From assembly GCA_033816765.1 (NCBI GenBank), contig CM066297.1:2350573-2414572 (forward strand): 64,000 nt of DNA, written 5' to 3'. Shown here piece after piece: positions 58,201-64,000 of this stretch (its first letter is position 1; the number at the start of each line of letters is the position of its first letter). Position numbers and translations under genes: made by a program. The notes beneath the pieces are model-generated. The model saw nothing but the letters and a program-made list of their open reading frames with translations. It was not told the origin of the DNA and made no database searches. Origin of the DNA: Nothopassalora personata. Lineage: Eukaryota; Ascomycota; Dothideomycetes; Mycosphaerellales; Mycosphaerellaceae.

Positions 58201-60340
58201 CTACTTAGTAATCGAGTTTAGTGCTCTATAATCGTAGTAGAACCTAAGTCCTCCCCCGGGCTTCTTCACAAATAAGACGGGAGCCGCCGCTTCTAAGGTA
58301 GAAGGGCGAATATAACCCTTACGCTATAGCTCCGTTAGCGACTTCCGGAGGATAAGTAGCTCGTCTTTCGACATGCTATAGAGCGGTCCCTAGGGCAATG
58401 GTTCCGGGCTTCCGTCGGCTTTCGTCCGTATCTCGATCTTATAGTTAAGGTCGCCGCGGTATAGAGCTAGTTTATTAGCTTCCCTAGTAGAAAATAACGG
58501 TAACATATCCTAAAGTTCTAGAGGTAAGCCCTTCTTAAGTTCCTCTCGCGTAGGCGGCTCCTTATTACTAAGGGCTTTCTTAATATCTTCCACGGTTACC
58601 GCGGCAATCGTAGCGGAACGCTTACCCGACTCGTGTTCTTCGTAGTTACGCCCTTCGGGTACCTATTTCTTTACTAAGCTATAGTAGTACCGGCGCTTTT
58701 TAGGCGCGGTCCGGATCTAATTGTGCGCCTTCTACGGATTCCCTAGGATTATAGGGAAGTCTAGATTAGGTACGACATAAGTATAAACCACCTAGTAGAT
58801 CCCGGCAATTTCTATACGGAAGGCGACTACTCCTTCGATCGAGTTCCGCATCGCCTTCGCAAACCCTATAGCCTTACGGCTCTTATTACTAATATACGTG
58901 AGACCGAGGCCTTTCGCTAAGTCTCCGTTAATTATAGCGTAGTACATATATCCTTTATCGATAAGGGTAAACGTTCCGTAACTTTTGTTTAGGAGTACGT
59001 CGGTATATACAAGATTTCTATTTATAGAACTCTTAACTACGTTCCACCCCTTTACTAGTGCTTCTTTATCTCCTAGTTCTAGCTTTCGACTAGGAGCTAG
59101 TCTTTTCCTATCTCTTCGGGATCCGACTTAAACCCGTCGTCCTCTAGAATCGGCGCGACCGAGGCCGCGTTAATCCTAGTGGGATTAACTACTACGGCGT
59201 ACGGGCATTCCTTCACTCGATGTCCGCTCGCTCTATAGCGGAAGTAGAGCTATTCTTAGCGCCGGCGATCCCTCTCCGCGGTGTCTACCTATTTTACTCT
59301 CTACCTCCCTTTATCCTCCTTCCGATCTCTATAACTTCTAGAGCGGCCTCCGCTTGTCCGGGTTAGTACTATAATAGTGTTACTATCGGCATTAACCTAG
59401 CTATTAGCCGCTCTCGTAAAAGAACGGGTAGTAACCATAGCGGTTACACTAGAGTCCTTATTGTTATCCTTCTACCTCTTATGGGCTATTTTAAACTAGT
59501 CCGTGTCCTCGAGGTTAGTTATAATCCGTTCGACCTCCCCCGTAAACTCGTAGTAGTCCTCCTTTTTCGGCATAGCCGCCGTATATATCCGAACGAGGTT
59601 CGAGAAGGTGTTACGTAAGTAACTAATCTTCGCGTCGTCGCTCTAGTTCTCTCCGCCGGCGCTTAGTAGGAGTCCGTCGAATTTCATCTAGTAATCGTAC
59701 TAAGGTTAACCGTTCGTATGTTTAATCTTAGTAAGCTACTCTAGGGCCTTAGCGCGCTCGTTACTATTACCGAAGACTTTCTCGAGTTACGTAAAGAAAG
59801 TAACGGGGTCCTTCCTAAGTTCGCCGTCTCCCTTATCCTAGAAGTACCGTATCCTAGTACGCTCTCTCGCTAGTAAGGTGTCGTTAATCGTATCCTAGTA
59901 ATACTCCTTAGAGAGCGTCGGTTTTAGGGCGGATCGTACCCTAAAAGAGCTCTTTAACCTTAAGAAGTAATCGCGGAATGTCTCTACCTTACCGTCCTAG
60001 GAAGGGGGGTTCTAACTTCTAGGACCCGACGGTTCTTCTCCGGTACGCGGCGAGGGCGCGGCGGCGTTTAGCGTCTATAGTAGCTATCTTATTAGGTTAC
60101 TAGTAGTCGTCTCATTATAAACTAGTAGCGAGACTATAGGTATTAACTAACGTCGAGCGTCTTCCGATTCTTTTAAAGCGGCGCGCGTTACAATTAACTC
60201 GGCTTATATCTCTTCCTATCGCTAGTATAGTTACTAAAGTATAAGTTAGAAGTTTTCATTCGGGGTACTAGTCCCGGAGTTCTCGCTACCCGGCGACGTT
60301 ATTACGTATCCCGTCTCTTTAATAGTAGGTGCCTAGCTAA
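55300..60340 (-). pseudogene. B gag-pol remnant with chromodomain, RIP-inactivated
   Basis: Minus strand, limits approximate. Gag zinc knuckle near 59,215-59,260 reads YFRYRASGHRVKEC, with two Cys changed to Tyr. Protease follows. RT near 57,930-57,990 reads AYANDVVIYSDG, the YADD box with Asp changed to Asn. RNase H and integrase run to about 55,600. The chromodomain near 55,510-55,390 contains VLVK, TGYYKPT and LADTAAADNFERKY. Not the same family as A, D or E. Confidence 0.78.
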
Positions 60341-60360
60341 TTCGAATAGATCGAACTTAA

Positions 60361-60522
60361 TGTTACGGGTAAACGACGTATACACTAAAGTTCTATAAAG
60401 TTTATAATAAGTTCGATATAGAAGAAAGGGGAAGTTATACGCTATCTAAAGAAAAGGTGTCGGAAAGCAATCCGAACGCATAGGCGTAGCCTATGCTAAG
60501 AAACAGGGGCCCGCCCCTTACA
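60361..60522 (-). repeat. B 5' LTR (right copy)
   Basis: 162 bp, TGTTACGGG to CCCCTTACA, next to the TTAAC duplication. Confidence 0.88.
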
Positions 60523-60527
60523 TTAAC

Positions 60528-63149
60528 TCTAAGATGTTAGTATTCTTCGATAGTGCGTTACTTCTATTACTTCTAGTAACTTCGTAACCCGGCGGCCCTA
60601 CGCTAGTGTCTGTCCCGGTCGAAGGTAGTTCTTCTATCCTTCTAGTCGGCGTAAGCTCGAATGCGTTAAGCTGTTTCCTTACCTTATCTACCATCGTCCG
60701 CTGTCGATACGTAGGCTAAATGTCGATAACGTAGTCGCATTCCCTAAATGTAAGTACTCCTCTTCTCTAGTCGATTACTGGATTATGCTTTCTTAACTAA
60801 GGCATACCTAATACTATGTCATAACTAGCTATATTAGTAATATCTAAGGTAATATTCTCGTAGTACTGTTAGATAGCTAGTGGCAATAGTGTCGTCTCCT
60901 ATTCTACGCTAGGTAACGATAATCCGTTTACCGCGATTAACTCGTAACCCTATTTCTTCTTTAGGGTAGCTAACCCGTTTCTTCTTATGAAAGACTCGGA
61001 GATAGAATTCCCCGCTACTCCTAAGTCGATTATAATACTAGTCTTATGTCCGTTAACGATTACTTATGTCTAGAAAACTGTGTTTAATGTTAATGCGTAA
61101 GCCTAAGTATTATATAACTCCCTTTAGTCGCTCATTCCTAGGGAGCTAATCCTTTTCCCGAATAGTATGTAGTCCGCTATACTTCGTGCCTAGAGGCTTC
61201 GGCTAGAACCTATAGCCCTTTGCCCTATATCTACACTTGTAGTCTATTACGTTCCTAGATCTTCTACGATTCTAAGTAGAGAGCCCGTATATGCTATACT
61301 GCTGTTCGTAGTTCGTTTAAGACGAAAGTTCCTACCGGTGTTAGGTATCCGGTATCCGTTATTTGGCTTCCTATAGGTAGTCGTTCGATAACCGCTTTAG
61401 CTAAGTTCTTAGTATTATTTATAGTTAGGTAGCCCTATACTATGCCCCTTATTATATCGAGTGTCTTGTCGAATTCGTTAGGGTTTAGGTATCGTTTCCC
61501 TAAGAACTTTAGTAGGAATTCTTCGTGCCTTCGTTAGAGGTAGATAATTAACTTATAGAGTTTCCTTAGCGCATCTACCGTGAATGTGTATATTTCGTTT
61601 TCGTCGTCGGTGTTGCTCTCTTCTTCTTCAGATGAGTCCTCGCTTAACTCCTCCGGTACGTAATCTTCTTCGATAGTATCTAGTTCGTTTGTTTATTGTT
61701 CTAGTGCTAGTGACTAGCGTCCGTTCTATTCTAGATCCTAGTTTTCTTTATTGTCGTTATCGAAGTAAGATTCGTCTATGTCTACTTCTTAGAGCTTATT
61801 TTATCCGTACTAAGCTCCTAGGGTTCCTACTAGTTATCGTAGCTAGTACCCTACGCCTAACTTAGCGTCGTAGTAGGTTTAACACGAGTCCTAGTAACAG
61901 AATCGCTAGTAAAGGCTTCCGTAACCGTGTCGAGATTCTTTCTTAACTTCATAGTTAACTCCTCGTGCTATTATACTAAACAATCTAATAGTCTTTAATT
62001 GTTAGTTATTCGGTAGTAGTGTATGTTATTAAACATAGTATCCTCCTCTTCCTTATAAGGGGTCTAGGAGAGGCGTCGCAACCCGGTTACTATCCTTCTC
62101 CTCTACTCTCTAAGTATAGTTAAATTGTCGGGGTCTAACACTACTCCTAGATTTGCCTACCTTTAGTTGCATTATATTGAACTACTCGCGGCGCACTATA
62201 TTTTTACCGCGGCAATCCCGTGCTATGTGACCTTCCTTACTATAGGCATAGTATGTAAGTTTTCCTTTTCCTTTAAAGGGCTTTCCGTAGCCCCTACTCT
62301 TGTCGATCCTCCGTCCTCGTTAGGTAACGTCTAGTTCTATTAGCTGTAGTCTATAGTAGGGCTAGCTTTATCGTAAGAATTCTCCCTTCATAACGTACCC
62401 TCCTAAGGGTCTACGATCCGGAGCGTATCCTACTATACCTCCTACCTTAGAGTCGTATTTCTTTTCCTAGTATCGTTCCTAGAGCTAGTTATCGATGTTA
62501 ATCGACGCCTTTATTAGCTCTTCGAGGTTAGTAATCTATCCCCCGTGTCTTATTAACTCGTCCTTAACGGAGTCCTTAAGTCTACGTCGGAACATAGTTA
62601 TTAACGTCGTCTAGTCCCATCCGGTGATTTGTCCGTATTCTTCAAATTTAGCGGCATACTCTAAAGTAGACGTCTTCTACTTTAGGTGTTGAATGATTCG
62701 TATAGCCTATTAGACTTCGTTCGAGGTTCTAAAGATTAACTTTATCTTATCTTTAAAGAGGGTATAGCTCCTAAACATTCCGGTGGGGTCTAATCGTCCT
62801 ATACCTTTAAGGTATTCCTTAAGGTAAGGTTTAATCCAGTTCTACGCACTTCCGCGAAGGTACGTAATAGCGAAGATAGTTCTTTTATTAGTATCGACTA
62901 GGTTAAATATGAGATACATATCCATCTAATTGATCCAGTCGTCGAACTTGGCTCTATCTCTATAGAAGAGGTCTAGCTTAGTAGCCTTAACGTCGTTCTT
63001 CCTTAGAGTAGGCTCGTTATCGTTATTAGACTTATCGTCCTTCGTAGTAGTCTATTATAGTAGCGTACGGCGGATGCTTCCTACTTCGCTAGGGGCGGGT
63101 GTTCCCCTACTAGCTGCTTAAGTAGCGCTTATCCTAAGGGCGTTTAAAG
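60528..63149 (-). pseudogene. A gag and protease
   Basis: Minus strand. A zinc knuckle near 62,190-62,260 reads YAYSKEGHIARDC with two Cys changed to Tyr. Near 61,000 the aspartic protease region reads IIIDLGVAGNSISESF, a decayed D-S/T-G site. B interrupts the gene after the protease. Confidence 0.75.
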
Positions 63150-63535
63150 TGTTATTGTCTCGTTCTAGGGCTAGTCTTAAAGGAGAGATAAGTTAAGTTA
63201 CGTAGCGGTATTCTTTAGAGAGGCTAAAGTAAGCTAAGCGAAGATAAATAATTGGAATAAGAGTTGTATTCTAATTAGTGAGATAGTAACATAAGTTGAA
63301 CGTATTAGAACCGTAAGGGTTTCTAGCGTTCCTAAATATAAAGGAGATTTGCGGCGTAGAGCCTATAGCTTAGTATAATCACCTTAATTAGTCCTACTAA
63401 GCATACTAATTACACTAATCAGTCCGTAAAGTGATTAGTGTCACGTGCGTCTAAAGTGATTAGTGTCACGTGCGTCTAAAGTAATTAGTGTTACGTGTGT
63501 CTAGTCGGGGCTACCGTTTAGACTAAACCGTAACA
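63150..63535 (-). repeat. A 5' LTR (right copy)
   Basis: 386 bp. Holds three 25-bp tandem units (63431-63455, 63456-63480, 63481-63504); the first two contain GTCACGTGCG, including CACGTG. Confidence 0.87.
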
Positions 63536-63540
63536 CCCGA

Positions 63541-64000
63541 CCTATACTCTACTACGAAGTCGAAAGATTATAGAAACGTCGCCTATCGAGCTTACCTCCC
63601 GTTTAGCTACTTTACTATTATAAAACCCTATAGGTTCGTATAGTCGACTAGTACCTAAACCGTATACGATACGCCTTCGAGGTACGGTCGCTAATGCTTA
63701 AATACCTCTACTACTACTAGCAGCTCTTAGTTATAGGTCTTATAATTACACTCGGTAGGTATTATCTTACGAGAATAGAAGGTAATTAGATGCTACTTAG
63801 TCCTAAATAGCTAAGAGATAATGCCTACAATCGCAAAACCTAAGGCATCCGTTTTAACCCTCGTACGTAACGAAGGATCGAAGTGCCTTAGGATAGGTAC
63901 TCTAAGGAACCTAGCTTTTAGCCGTTAGAACGCTTACTCCTCGTAAGCGGACTACGTAAGAGGCCCTTACTTCTTACTATTCTTACATCCCTTAAGTAGG
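63541..64000 (-). pseudogene. D1 pol, RNase H region at the window edge
   Basis: Reverse complement aligns with D2 from about 44,300 to 44,760 (RNase H side of RT). Continues outside the window. Confidence 0.75.

Larger units (their letters stand above)
49240..60522 (-). mobile_element. B: Ty3/gypsy chromovirus inside A, carrying G and C2
   Basis: LTRs 49240-49401 and 60361-60522, both 162 bp, begin TGTTACGGG (TATTACGGG on the left) and end CCTTACA, flanked by TTAAC (49235-49239 and 60523-60527). Gag-pol is on the minus strand at about 60,340-55,300. The region from 49402 to 51054 lies between C2 and the left (3') LTR and carries solo LTR G. Confidence 0.87.
38705..63535 (-). mobile_element. 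A: Ty3/gypsy chromovirus inside D1, itself carrying D2 and B
   Basis: LTRs 38705-39065 (361 bp) and 63150-63535 (386 bp) begin TGTTATT and end CCGTAACA, flanked by CCCGA (38700-38704, 63536-63540). The 25-bp difference is one extra tandem unit. Internal sequence on the minus strand: gag and protease 63149-60528, RT 49239-48177, then RNase H, integrase and chromodomain 41459-39715. The gaps are B and D2. Confidence 0.87.
22470..64000 (-). mobile_element. D1: Ty3/gypsy chromovirus, multiply interrupted, running past the window end
   Basis: The left LTR is split by C1: 22470-22547 plus 28167-28286, together 198 bp, exactly the D2 LTR length. Internal D1 sequence then occurs at 28287-31052, 37656-38026, 38436-38704 and 63541-64000. 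Each block continues where the previous one left off when compared with D2 on the opposite strand. The insertions removed to see this are E, solo LTR F and A, each with a 5-bp target duplication. Visible coding parts are RNase H (63541 on), the integrase zinc finger, integrase core and chromodomain. Gag, protease and RT lie beyond base 64,000. All coding sequence is RIP-damaged. Confidence 0.82.

Noticed and set aside
63431..63504. CRISPR-like spaced repeats
   Set aside because: The units are directly adjacent with no spacers and lie in an LTR of a eukaryotic retrotransposon.

Overview
The window comes from a filamentous ascomycete (Pezizomycotina), most likely a Dothideomycete. Genes have short introns of about 48-120 nt with GTAAGT-like donors, CTAAC/CTGAC branch sites and CAG/TAG acceptors. 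The gene families are typical of fungi, and the repeats carry the C-to-T damage of repeat-induced point mutation (RIP). No species can be assigned from sequence alone.

Region 1 (1 to about 21,050) is ordinary gene-bearing DNA. In order: the 3' part of cytochrome c1 (+), a DUF4336 protein (-), an M1 aminopeptidase of the Ape2/Aap1 type (+), a flavin-containing monooxygenase (+), a RING-finger protein (+), a secreted-type histidine phosphatase (-), indoleamine 2,3-dioxygenase (-), an SH3-domain gene with an unresolved 3' end (+), a cytochrome P450 that looks dead (+), a small gene remnant (+) and a GT25 glycosyltransferase (-). They form no obvious cluster. Between the dioxygenase and the SH3 gene lies a roughly 450-nt array of five hairpins. 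All share a 12-nt loop, while their stems differ in sequence but still pair. I do not recognise this structure, and it is the most unusual item in the gene-bearing half.

Region 2 (about 21,050 to 64,000) is a stack of nested LTR retrotransposons, nearly all mutated CA to TA (CAG/CAA and TGG codons become stops), while CpG sites are kept. Insertions were placed by matching LTR pairs of equal length and 5-bp target-site duplications. My working names: element D3 (LTR fragment) was hit by B' (partial), which was hit by D1 (minus strand, running past the window end). D1 was hit by copia element C1, chromovirus E, solo LTR F and chromovirus A. A was hit by chromovirus D2 and chromovirus B. B was hit by an unmutated solo LTR G and a second copia copy C2.

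The Ty3/gypsy families carry extra genes in antisense orientation between pol and the 3' LTR. D and E share a homologous four-exon gene with three conserved introns. A has an unrelated ORF with a Cys-rich head and coiled coil. B may have one too. Introns inside a retrotransposon survive retrotransposition only if they lie antisense to the genomic RNA, so the arrangement is coherent.
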